Assembly (NCBI RefSeq): GCF_904063055.1
Contig: NZ_CAJFCN010000006.1
Coordinates: 310,001-374,000 of the forward strand
Length of the DNA: 64,000 nt
Reading direction: 5' to 3'
Source: Pseudomonas paracarnis
Lineage (GTDB): Bacteria > Pseudomonadota > Gammaproteobacteria > Pseudomonadales > Pseudomonadaceae
In this document: positions 25,394 through 32,580 of the stretch, in pieces
How positions within the stretch are numbered: the stretch's first letter is position 1
Layout: every line of letters starts with the position of its first letter
Position numbers and translations under genes: made by a program
The notes under the pieces: generated by a model
Database searches by the model: none
Told to the model about the DNA's origin: nothing
What the model saw: only the letters and a program-made list of their open reading frames with translations

Positions 25394-26818
25394 TTACAGA
25401 TGAAACCGCCCGCCCCCCTGCCCCAGCGCCGTCGCCAGCGCGTCAAACCCCTCGCGCAATAACTGATCATCGCCCGACGTGTTGCAGATACTCGCCCGAA
25501 TAAACTGCGGCACCGCCGTCTGCCCCACGGCAAAAGCCTCGGCGGTGGCGATCAGGTAATTGTTCTGCTTGAGCTCCGCCTCGATTTCCGAGGCCCGCCA
25601 GGGCTCCGGTACTTCGATCCAGAAGTGCGGGCTGTTGAGGTGGGTGCGATAGGCCAAGCCGTTCAATAAATCTTCGACTAACGTCTTGCGGCGGCTGATC
25701 TCGTTGATCTGCTGACGCAACAAATATTCCGCCGTGCCGTTTTCAATCCACTGGGTCGCCAACTCCAGAGTCACAGGTGTGGCCATCCAGCAGGTCGAAC
25801 GTAGCGCCGCCGAGATGCGACTGACCAGCGCCGGCGGCGCATGCACGTAGCCCACCCGCAAACCAGCCGACACCGCCTTGCTCAGGCTGCTGATCAAGAT
25901 CGTACGCTCAGGCGCGAAGTAGCTGAGGGGCGGCGGACGGTCCTCCACCAGCACACCGTGGGCTTCGTCCTCCAGAATCAGCAGGTTATGTTCGCGACAC
26001 ACCCTGGCCAAGGCTTCGCGGCGCGCCACCGACAACACGGCGGTGGTCGGATTCTGGATAGTCGGCGTGCAATACAACGCCGAAATCCGGTGATTGCGAC
26101 AGACCTCATCCAGCGCCGTGGGCAGCACACCTTCCTCGTCCATCTCCAGGCCGATCAGCCGCACCCCCAGCATACGCGCAGCGGTAATCAGCCCGGGATA
26201 AGTCAACTGCTCGGTGACCACCGTATCGCCAGCACGCAGCAGCGCCATCATCGCGCACAGCAAGCCATGCTGACCGCCGTTGACGCAGATGACCTGCTCG
26301 GGAATCGGATGAAACTCGCGCTGCACCAGCCATTGCGCGCCCGCTTCACGGTAACGCGGCAGGCCGGCGTCGGGGGTGTAGGCGCTGATGTCCTGGAGGA
26401 ACTTGGCATTATTCGACAGGGTTTGAAAGCTCTGGGCGAGAAACACCGTCTCTTGCCCGGGAATGTGCATGTTGCGGCTCATGTCGAAGTACTGGCGCGG
26501 CTCCTCGCTGAAATTACGAAAGCCCTCATCACGCTGGCGCTCCATCCCACGCTTGCGCACGAAGGTGCCGTCACCCACCCGTGCAACCACCAGGCCCAGG
26601 CGCTCCAATTCACCGTAAGCCCGGCTGATGGTGCCGATGGTCACGCCTAAATTGTCGGAAAGCACCCGATGGGGCGGCAGTTTTCGTCCCGGTTCAATCA
26701 AGCCTTCGAGGATGCCCCGTTCCATCACATCGGACAGGCGCTTGTACTTCACGCCCTGCCCGTTGGACAAGCCCTCACGCATAATTGACACCATGTCAAT
26801 ATTTGTTTTGACAGCCAT
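25394..26818 (-). CDS. MocR/GabR-type regulator (GntR DNA-binding domain fused to aminotransferase fold)
   Basis: A 474-residue regulator. Residues about 20-90 are a GntR winged helix (YKRLSDVMERGILEGLIEPG, LPPHRVLSDNLGVTIGTISR). The rest is a fold-type I aminotransferase domain with the cofactor lysine in TILISSLSKAVSAGLRVGYV and the ILEDEAHGVLVEDRP segment. MocR regulators sense amino acids or vitamin B6 derivatives through PLP. It diverges from the exporter and the JAB-fusion gene cluster and is the obvious local regulator. Three GTTCAAT direct repeats in the 103-bp shared promoter region are candidate binding sites. Confidence 0.9.
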   Translation of the reverse strand: MAVKTNIDMVSIMREGLSNGQGVKYKRLSDVMERGILEGLIEPGRKLPPHRVLSDNLGVTIGTISRAYGELERLGLVVARVGDGTFVRKRGMERQRDEGFRNFSEEPRQYFDMSRNMHIPGQETVFLAQSFQTLSNNAKFLQDISAYTPDAGLPRYREAGAQWLVQREFHPIPEQVICVNGGQHGLLCAMMALLRAGDTVVTEQLTYPGLITAARMLGVRLIGLEMDEEGVLPTALDEVCRNHRISALYCTPTIQNPTTAVLSVARREALARVCREHNLLILEDEAHGVLVEDRPPPLSYFAPERTILISSLSKAVSAGLRVGYVHAPPALVSRISAALRSTCWMATPVTLELATQWIENGTAEYLLRQQINEISRRKTLVEDLLNGLAYRTHLNSPHFWIEVPEPWRASEIEAELKQNNYLIATAEAFAVGQTAVPQFIRASICNTSGDDQLLREGFDALATALGQGGGRFHL

Positions 26819-26846
26819 CTTTCGCCCTAATAGTGTGCTTTTACGG

Positions 26847-26897
26847 GTTCAATCGCCGATAAACATAACTCATTACAAGTTCAATATAGAGTTCAAT
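26847..26897. promoter_or_regulatory. Direct repeats, candidate MocR operator
   Basis: GTTCAAT occurs three times on the + strand at 26847-26853, 26879-26885 and 26891-26897. The last two lie within a 12-bp tandem repeat (AGTTCAATATAG, AGTTCAATTCCG). MocR/GabR-type proteins commonly bind direct repeats in divergent promoter regions, so these are good candidates for the site controlling both mocR and the exporter gene. Confidence 0.6.
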
Positions 26898-26921
26898 TCC
26901 GGCTCAGGGAAGCAATAAACG

Positions 26922-27872
26922 ATGCCAATGTCCGCCGTTCTCGAAAACACTGCAAAAACAAAAACGCAAAAACAGTGGCTCGCCGGGCTGGTGACCAGCG
27001 TGATGTTCCTGATCGTGTGCCTGAGTTGGGGCACCACGTGGCTGGGCATCAAGATCGCCGTCGAGAGCGTGCCGCCGCTGACATCCGCCGGCCTGCGCTT
27101 TCTCATCGCGTTTCCGCTGTTCCTGTGTTTTGCCATGGTGCGCCGTGAGCCGATCCTGTTTCCCCGGGAAAGCCGCTGGTTCTTCGTGTTTGTGACCCTG
27201 TCTTACTTCAGCGTTCCCTACTATTTGCTCAACTACGGCGAAATGCATGTGTCGTCGGGCCTCACCGCCCTGCTGTTCAGTTGCATGCCGGTATTCATCC
27301 TGATCTTCTCGGCGCTGTTCCTGCGCGAGCGCATCTATTTTTCCCAGGTGGTCGGCATAGGCATCGGTTTCGGCAGCCTTTACATGATCATCAAGAGCCA
27401 GGGCCTGCACCTGGACCACGCCGAGTTCTTCGGGGTACTGGCCATTCTGAGCGCCGCGATCATGCACGCCTTGTGCTATGTCATTACCAAGCAAAAAGGC
27501 AGCGCCATCAGCGTCATCACCTACAACACCCTGCCCATCGGCATTGCCGGGCTGATGCTGTTCCTGGCCGGCCTGTGGTTTGAAACACCGACGTTCGACG
27601 CCATTACCCTGCGCTCCTGGAGCGCGCTGTTCTACCTGGGGCTGGTGGCCTCGGTGGGCGGGTTCATTGTGTATTTCATGCTGCTCAAGCGCCTGAGCCC
27701 GATCATCCTGTCGTTCGTGTTCATCATCTTCCCGGTGTTCGCGGTCATCATCGGTGCCTGGTACGAAGGCGTGGAAATTTCCCGCGACCTGATGCTGTAC
27801 TCGGCGATCCTGCTGGCCGGCTTTGCGATCACCAAGTTGCCGATTGAAAAACTCATGGCCAAGAAAAAGTGA
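26922..27872 (+). CDS. EamA/DMT family transporter, probable exporter of the thio-amino-acid cluster
   Basis: A 316-residue inner-membrane protein with about ten predicted transmembrane helices in two EamA halves (LIVCLSWGTTWLGIKIAVES in the first, a second starting near ILSAAIMHALCYVITK). This family includes exporters of cysteine, O-acetylserine, threonine and other small metabolites. It is the first gene on the + strand, 23 bp before the JAB fusion. It lies downstream of an enzyme set for cysteine-like chemistry and next to a MocR regulator, so export of cysteine or a related product is a reasonable guess. AGGGAA precedes the ATG. Confidence 0.85.
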   Translation: MPMSAVLENTAKTKTQKQWLAGLVTSVMFLIVCLSWGTTWLGIKIAVESVPPLTSAGLRFLIAFPLFLCFAMVRREPILFPRESRWFFVFVTLSYFSVPYYLLNYGEMHVSSGLTALLFSCMPVFILIFSALFLRERIYFSQVVGIGIGFGSLYMIIKSQGLHLDHAEFFGVLAILSAAIMHALCYVITKQKGSAISVITYNTLPIGIAGLMLFLAGLWFETPTFDAITLRSWSALFYLGLVASVGGFIVYFMLLKRLSPIILSFVFIIFPVFAVIIGAWYEGVEISRDLMLYSAILLAGFAITKLPIEKLMAKKK

Positions 27873-27895
27873 CCCTCAACCAACGCGAGAGAAAC

Positions 27896-29758
27896 ATGGA
27901 CGTCCTCCGCCCCATCGCCCTGGAACAGATCTACGCCCACGCCAGCCGCAGCTACCCCGAGGAGTGCTGTGGTTTCGTCTTCGCCGACGGCAGCGTGTAC
28001 CTGGGCAGCAATATCCAGAATGAACTGCACCGCAAGAACCCCGAGATGTACCCACGCAGCGCGGCCAATGGCTACACCTTTTCGGTGGCCGACACCCTGC
28101 TGATGAACAAGGCGTTTCGCAGTGACAACCCGGTGGTAGTGATTTACCACTCACACCCGGATGTGGGCGCCTATTTCAGTGACGAAGACCAGGACAAGGC
28201 ACTGTTCCTGGGCGAGCCGATCTTCCCCGTCAGCTACTTGGTGGTGGATGTCCGCCAGGGCCAGGCCCTGGGCTCCAAGCTGTTTGCCTGGGATGGCAAG
28301 CATTTCTCCCTTCAACCTTTCAACGACCTGCACACGGAGTTGTCCATGAACGCTGTCTCTTTCCCCGACATTCTGGTTCGCGTGGCCAAGCTGCCGGAAT
28401 CGACCCTTGAGGGCGCCGGATCGACATTGCGCGAAGTCATTGAAAATCTCTGCACCCATCACCCCCAATTGCGTCAGCACCTGTTCCATGAAAAGAACGA
28501 CCAGCTCAAGGAACACTTCCTGTTTACCGCCGAGGAGGCGTTGATCGACGCCGATGAACCCCTGCCAGCAAAAGCCCGGATCGAAGTGTTGCTCGCCACT
28601 TCAGGTGGCATGGACATCGATGCCCTGAGCAACGAAGAAGTGCAGCGCTATGTGCGCCACATCACCCTGCCAGGCGTCGGCCGCGAAGGCCAATTGAACC
28701 TGAAGAAAGCCAAGGTGCTGGTCATCGGTACCGGCGGCCTGGGCTCGCCCATCAGCCTGTACCTGGCGGCGGCCGGCATCGGCACCCTGGGGCTGGTGGA
28801 CTTTGATGTGGTGGAAAGCAGCAACCTGCAACGCCAGATCGTACATGGCAACAGCACCCTGGGCATGCCCAAGGTCGAGTCCGCCAAGCAGCGCCTGCTG
28901 GACCTCAATCCGCATATCCAGATCAACGCGTACAACACCGCGCTCAACAGCGACAACGCCCTGGCACTGGTGGGCGCCTATGACCTGGTGATCGACGGCA
29001 CCGACAATTTCGACACCCGCTACCTGGTCAACGACGCCTGTGTGCAGCTGGGTAAACCCTTGGTGTACGGCGCCATCTACCGTTTCGACGGGCAGATCAG
29101 CGTGCTCAACTATAAAGGTGGGCCGTGCTATCGCTGCCTGTTCCCCAAGGCCCCACCCGCAGAGCTGGCGCCCAATTGCAGCGCGGGCGGTGTGATCGGC
29201 GTGTTGCCGGGCGTGGTCGGTATGATCCAGGCCACCGAGGCGATCAAATTACTGATCGGCATTGGCGAACCCTTGTCCGGCCGCTTGATGCGCTTCGACG
29301 CGCTGGCGATGAAGTTCAGCGAGATCCGCTTCAAGCGCCGCGCTGACTGCCCCTGCTGCTCGGACCTGCGCCACAGCGAAACCGTCGCGCCGGCCACCTG
29401 CGCCGATGCCTTACCGAGCCAGCCCTCCCTGGCCGCGGAACGCTACATCAAGCCCCAGGTGCTCAAGCAAGTGCTCGAACACCCTAGCAGCGCCGATGTA
29501 TTGCTGGACGTGCGCGACGCCAGCGAACTGGAAGTGTGCAAATTACCGGGCGTGGTGCATATCCCGCTGGCAGAACTGGATGGGCAGCTCGCCAGTCTGA
29601 GCCGCGACAACACCCACTACCTGATCTGCTACGCAGGCACCCGCGCCGAGCAAGCCGCCAGCACCCTGTTGGCCGCTGGCTTTGCCAACACCAAAGTCCT
29701 GCAGGGTGGCATGAAACATTGGGTTCGCGACGTCGAACCTGACATGCCGCTGTACTGA
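27896..29758 (+). CDS. Four-domain fusion: JAB/Mec peptidase - ubiquitin-like sulfur carrier - E1 (ThiF/MoeZ) - rhodanese
   Basis: A 620-residue protein. Residues about 1-140 are a JAMM peptidase with a glutamate in PEECCGFVF and the zinc motif HSHPDVGAYFSDED (His85, His87, Asp98). Residues about 151-238 look like a ThiS/MoaD/CysO-type beta-grasp carrier ending in ATSGG. Residues about 239-490 are an E1-like adenylyltransferase with GTGGLGSPIS, NLQRQI, a probable catalytic Cys in PNCSAGGVIGVLPG and zinc pairs CYRC and CPCC. Residues about 515-620 are a rhodanese with active loop CYAGTRAE. By analogy to MoeZ-CysO-Mec, the E1 would adenylate the carrier, the rhodanese supply sulfur, and the JAB domain release product. 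Here the carrier Gly-Gly is internal, so processing or cis-cleavage is needed. All active-site motifs appear intact. Confidence 0.88.
   Translation: MDVLRPIALEQIYAHASRSYPEECCGFVFADGSVYLGSNIQNELHRKNPEMYPRSAANGYTFSVADTLLMNKAFRSDNPVVVIYHSHPDVGAYFSDEDQDKALFLGEPIFPVSYLVVDVRQGQALGSKLFAWDGKHFSLQPFNDLHTELSMNAVSFPDILVRVAKLPESTLEGAGSTLREVIENLCTHHPQLRQHLFHEKNDQLKEHFLFTAEEALIDADEPLPAKARIEVLLATSGGMDIDALSNEEVQRYVRHITLPGVGREGQLNLKKAKVLVIGTGGLGSPISLYLAAAGIGTLGLVDFDVVESSNLQRQIVHGNSTLGMPKVESAKQRLLDLNPHIQINAYNTALNSDNALALVGAYDLVIDGTDNFDTRYLVNDACVQLGKPLVYGAIYRFDGQISVLNYKGGPCYRCLFPKAPPAELAPNCSAGGVIGVLPGVVGMIQATEAIKLLIGIGEPLSGRLMRFDALAMKFSEIRFKRRADCPCCSDLRHSETVAPATCADALPSQPSLAAERYIKPQVLKQVLEHPSSADVLLDVRDASELEVCKLPGVVHIPLAELDGQLASLSRDNTHYLICYAGTRAEQAASTLLAAGFANTKVLQGGMKHWVRDVEPDMPLY
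28336..28348 (+). promoter_or_regulatory. Possible internal ribosome binding site and start inside the JAB fusion
   Basis: GGAG at 28336-28339 lies six bases before an in-frame ATG at 28346 (Met151), exactly where the ubiquitin-like carrier domain begins (MNAVSFPDILVRV). Translation from here would give a 470-residue carrier-E1-rhodanese protein without the peptidase. The spacing is ideal; use of the site is inference. Confidence 0.4.
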
Positions 29759-29774
29759 GAGTGGGGACGTGCTG

Positions 29775-30689
29775 ATGCTGCATAACTCCATTCTCGACGT
29801 GATCGGCCAGACGCCGATCGTGCGTCTGGCCCAGTTTTCCGAAGACCTCGGCATCGAGGTCTACGCCAAGCTGGAGTCGCTCAACCCCGGTGGCAGCCAC
29901 AAGGCGCGCATCGCCCTGGGCATGATTCTGGATGCCGAGCGCCGCGGTGTGCTGATCCGTGATTCCGGGCAGACCATCATCGAACCCAGTGGCGGCAACA
30001 CCGGCATTGGCTTGGTAATGGCCGGCAATGTGCTGGGCTACAAAGTGGTGCTGGTGATCCCTGACAACTACAGCCCGGAAAAACAGAAGCTGCTGCGTCT
30101 GTACGGCGCCAGGGTAGTGCTGTCCGACAGTCGCCTGGGCAATAACTCCCACGGCGAAAAGTGCATGGAGCTGCAGTTGGAGAACCCCAACTATGTGATG
30201 CTCAACCAGCAACGCAATGGCGCCAACCCCCAAACCCACCGTGACACCACCGCCCCGGAAATCCTTCGCGCCTTCGGTGAACAGCGCGTGGATTACTTCG
30301 TCAGCGGCATTGGCACCGGGGGCCATATCACCGGTATCGGCGAAACCCTCAAGGCCGCCTGGCCCGCGCTGCGAGTGATGGGCGTAGAACCGGAAGAATG
30401 CGACCTGCTCAAAGACCGGCACGCGGCGCACGGGATCCAGGGCCTGTCGATCGGCCTGATCCCCAGCATCCTCAACCTGGACGTGATCGACGGCATGCTC
30501 AAGGTGTCGCACGCCGATTGCCTGGACATGATCAAACGCATCATGCGCACCGATGCCATCAGCCTGGGGCTGTCTTCGGCCGCCAACATGGTCGCCATCG
30601 CCCAACTCGCCCCCGAACTGCCGCCTGAAACGGTGGTGTTGACCATGGTCTACGACAATGCCGACAGCTACCTGCCCAGTTTCGAGTAA
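29775..30689 (+). CDS. Cysteine-synthase-like PLP enzyme of the carrier-protein cluster
   Basis: A 304-residue fold-type II PLP enzyme (OASS/CysM/cystathionine beta-synthase family). It begins MLHNSILDVIGQTPIVRLA and has the phosphate/carboxylate loop PSGGNTGIGL, GIGTGGHITGIGE for the PLP phosphate, and the late GLSSAANMVA serine region. The cofactor-lysine motif reads NPGGSHKARIA (Lys43), unlike the usual NPxGSxKDR of CysK/CysM, so acceptor specificity may differ. It follows the JAB fusion by 16 bp, as cysM accompanies mec and cysO in mycobacteria. The likely reaction is beta-replacement on O-acetyl- or O-phosphoserine with a protein thiocarboxylate. Start ATG 29775 is preferred to the GTG at 29769. 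Confidence 0.85.
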   Translation: MLHNSILDVIGQTPIVRLAQFSEDLGIEVYAKLESLNPGGSHKARIALGMILDAERRGVLIRDSGQTIIEPSGGNTGIGLVMAGNVLGYKVVLVIPDNYSPEKQKLLRLYGARVVLSDSRLGNNSHGEKCMELQLENPNYVMLNQQRNGANPQTHRDTTAPEILRAFGEQRVDYFVSGIGTGGHITGIGETLKAAWPALRVMGVEPEECDLLKDRHAAHGIQGLSIGLIPSILNLDVIDGMLKVSHADCLDMIKRIMRTDAISLGLSSAANMVAIAQLAPELPPETVVLTMVYDNADSYLPSFE

Positions 30690-30726
30690 CCGGGTTTTTA
30701 ACCATCCAACATACGGGGGTGTCTCC

Positions 30727-31719
30727 ATGGGGGGCTTTATCGACATGCAACAGCTGCACGATGAGTTGCTCACCCACCTCATCACCACCCTCACGCCCAG
30801 ACAGATGAAGCAGCTGGAGCCGCACCTGGCGCCGTTGATTCAGAACGCCGCCCAGGCGGTGGCCGAGGACCTGATTGCCTATGCCTATCGCGACCCCGCG
30901 TCCCGTGGGCGCGGTGAGTTGATCCTGGAATCCTACGCCTCGTTCAAGGCCGTGCTGTTCTACCGCCTTGCGCACCTGGTCTGGCATTTCCAGGGCGCAG
31001 ACCACGGCGATTTTTCGCGCATGGCCCTCAAGCTGAGTAACCAGGGCAAGATCCTCTCCGGTGCCGAGATTCACCCGGCAGCGCGCATCGGCCGCCGCTT
31101 TGTGCTGGACCATGGCTACGGCACCGTCATCGGCGAAACCTGCGTGATCGGCAACGACTGCTACATCCTCTGCGGCGTGACCCTGGGTGCGCGCGGTATT
31201 GCCAACAACCCGGACGGCAAACGCCACCCGCGCCTGGGCAACAACGTCGAAGTCGGCGCCGGCGCCCGGGTGCTGGGCTATGTTTCGATCGGCGATAACG
31301 TGTTTATCAGCCCCTCCTGCGTGATTACCCAAGACGTGCCGGCAGGCACCAAGGTCAAGGTGGTCAACCAGATCCAACTGCAAAAAAACGATGAATCGGA
31401 CCACAGCAACTACCTCGGCGCCTTTGCCCTGGATGAGCGCTTGCACGTGGTGGGCGAAGTGAGTGCCGGCCACAAGGTCACCGTGCTGGACGCCGACTTT
31501 CATCCCCTGCAAGGGCTGATGCTTGAACCCACGGTGAAAGAGCGGCATCACCTGCAGTTTCGTCTGCGTCGCCTCGACACCGGCGAACAACTGCCACGCC
31601 TGCCGCTGAACCTGAAGGTATGCGGGCCGGAATTTGAAATCACCCTGCTCTCTCCCCCTGGCTTGAGCGCACTGGTGCGCCACCTCTTGCAAGCCACCCC
31701 ATTGATCGTCGGAGGTTGA
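30727..31719 (+). CDS. Serine O-acetyltransferase-like enzyme with C-terminal extension
   Basis: A 330-residue acyltransferase. About residues 75-215 form the CysE-type left-handed beta-helix: AEIHPAARIGRRFVLDHGYG, TVIGETCVIGNDCYI and PRLGNNVEVGAGARVLG, with the catalytic histidine region HPAARIG / LDHGYGTVIG. An N-terminal helical part precedes it. Unlike standard CysE it continues for about 110 residues after the helix (from NYLGAFALDERLHVVGE to HLLQATPLIVGG) with no domain I recognise. It would make O-acetylserine for the neighbouring cysteine-synthase-like enzyme. The usual C-terminal Ile of CysE, used to bind and be inhibited by CysK, is not at the end. GGGGGTG precedes the ATG. Confidence 0.82.
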   Translation: MGGFIDMQQLHDELLTHLITTLTPRQMKQLEPHLAPLIQNAAQAVAEDLIAYAYRDPASRGRGELILESYASFKAVLFYRLAHLVWHFQGADHGDFSRMALKLSNQGKILSGAEIHPAARIGRRFVLDHGYGTVIGETCVIGNDCYILCGVTLGARGIANNPDGKRHPRLGNNVEVGAGARVLGYVSIGDNVFISPSCVITQDVPAGTKVKVVNQIQLQKNDESDHSNYLGAFALDERLHVVGEVSAGHKVTVLDADFHPLQGLMLEPTVKERHHLQFRLRRLDTGEQLPRLPLNLKVCGPEFEITLLSPPGLSALVRHLLQATPLIVGG

Positions 31720-31721
31720 AC

Positions 31722-32450
31722 ATGTCTGTGCATACCATGGAAACCCTGGCGCTGTTTGACAGCGCGCCCTACCAGAACGCCTTCAGCGCCCGGGTGATTG
31801 CCATCAGCGAACAGGGTATCGCCCTGGAGCACACCCTGTTCTACCCCACCGGCGGCGGGCAACCAGGCGATACCGGTCACCTCACTCTGGCCGATGGCAC
31901 ACGGGTGCAAGTGACCGGCACCGTGCGCGATCCGGTGTTGCGCTCGATCATCTGGCACCAGGTGGACCACTACCCCGAACAGTTGGCCGCTGGCGTCCAG
32001 GTCGACGCTGGGCTGGATTGGGAGCGGCGCTACCAGCACATGAAGATGCACACTTGCCTGCACTTGCTGTGTTCGCTCATCGACGCGCCCGTGACCGGTT
32101 GCAGCATCAGCGCAGATAAAGGCCGCCTGGATTTCGACCTGCCAGAAATGACCTTGGACAAAGACCGCCTCACCCAAGACCTCAACGCCCTTATCGAACA
32201 AGCCCACGCGGTCAAAACTCTGTCGATGCCCGCCACCGAGTACGCGACCCTGCTGCAGATCACCCGCACCCAGGCGGTTGCGCCGCCGGTGGTCTCCGGT
32301 TCGGTCCGGGTGATTGAAATCCCCGGCATCGATATCCAGCCCTGCGGCGGTACCCATGTGCTCAATACCGAGGAAATCGGCCGGGTGTTCTGCGAAAAGA
32401 TCGAGAAGAAGAGCAAGCACAACCGCCGGGTGATACTGCGGTTTGAATAG
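31722..32450 (+). CDS. AlaX-type aminoacyl-tRNA editing hydrolase
   Basis: A 242-residue protein of the AlaX family, the stand-alone homologue of the AlaRS/ThrRS editing domain. Zinc ligands are visible as HTCLHLL (corresponding to HxxxH) and CGGTHV, with an N-terminal YPTGGGQPGDTG segment characteristic of AlaX-M. AlaX removes Ser or Gly from tRNA(Ala). In this cluster it might protect against mischarging caused by accumulated serine derivatives or cysteine-like products, or hydrolyse another ester; that is inference. GGAGG lies six bases before the ATG and the gene begins 2 bp after the acetyltransferase stop. Confidence 0.85.
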   Translation: MSVHTMETLALFDSAPYQNAFSARVIAISEQGIALEHTLFYPTGGGQPGDTGHLTLADGTRVQVTGTVRDPVLRSIIWHQVDHYPEQLAAGVQVDAGLDWERRYQHMKMHTCLHLLCSLIDAPVTGCSISADKGRLDFDLPEMTLDKDRLTQDLNALIEQAHAVKTLSMPATEYATLLQITRTQAVAPPVVSGSVRVIEIPGIDIQPCGGTHVLNTEEIGRVFCEKIEKKSKHNRRVILRFE

Positions 32451-32475
32451 ATTCTGAAGCAGAACTTCAATCAAC

Positions 32476-32564
32476 TGTGGGAGCTGGCTTGCCTGCGATA
32501 GCTGACATCCAGTCAATTCATGTGGGGCTGACACACCGCTATCGCAGGCAAGCCAGCTCCCACA
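32476..32564. repeat. Inverted pair of the GTGGGAGCTGGCTTGCC repeat
   Basis: Near-perfect 27-bp inverted arms (starting TGTGGGAGCTGGCTTGCC) separated by about 35 bp lie between the convergent alaX-like gene and prpD. The same sequence family recurs at 38077, 44312, 46801, 51054 and 52943. Confidence 0.88.
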
Positions 32565-32580
32565 TTAACCGCGTTGTTTT

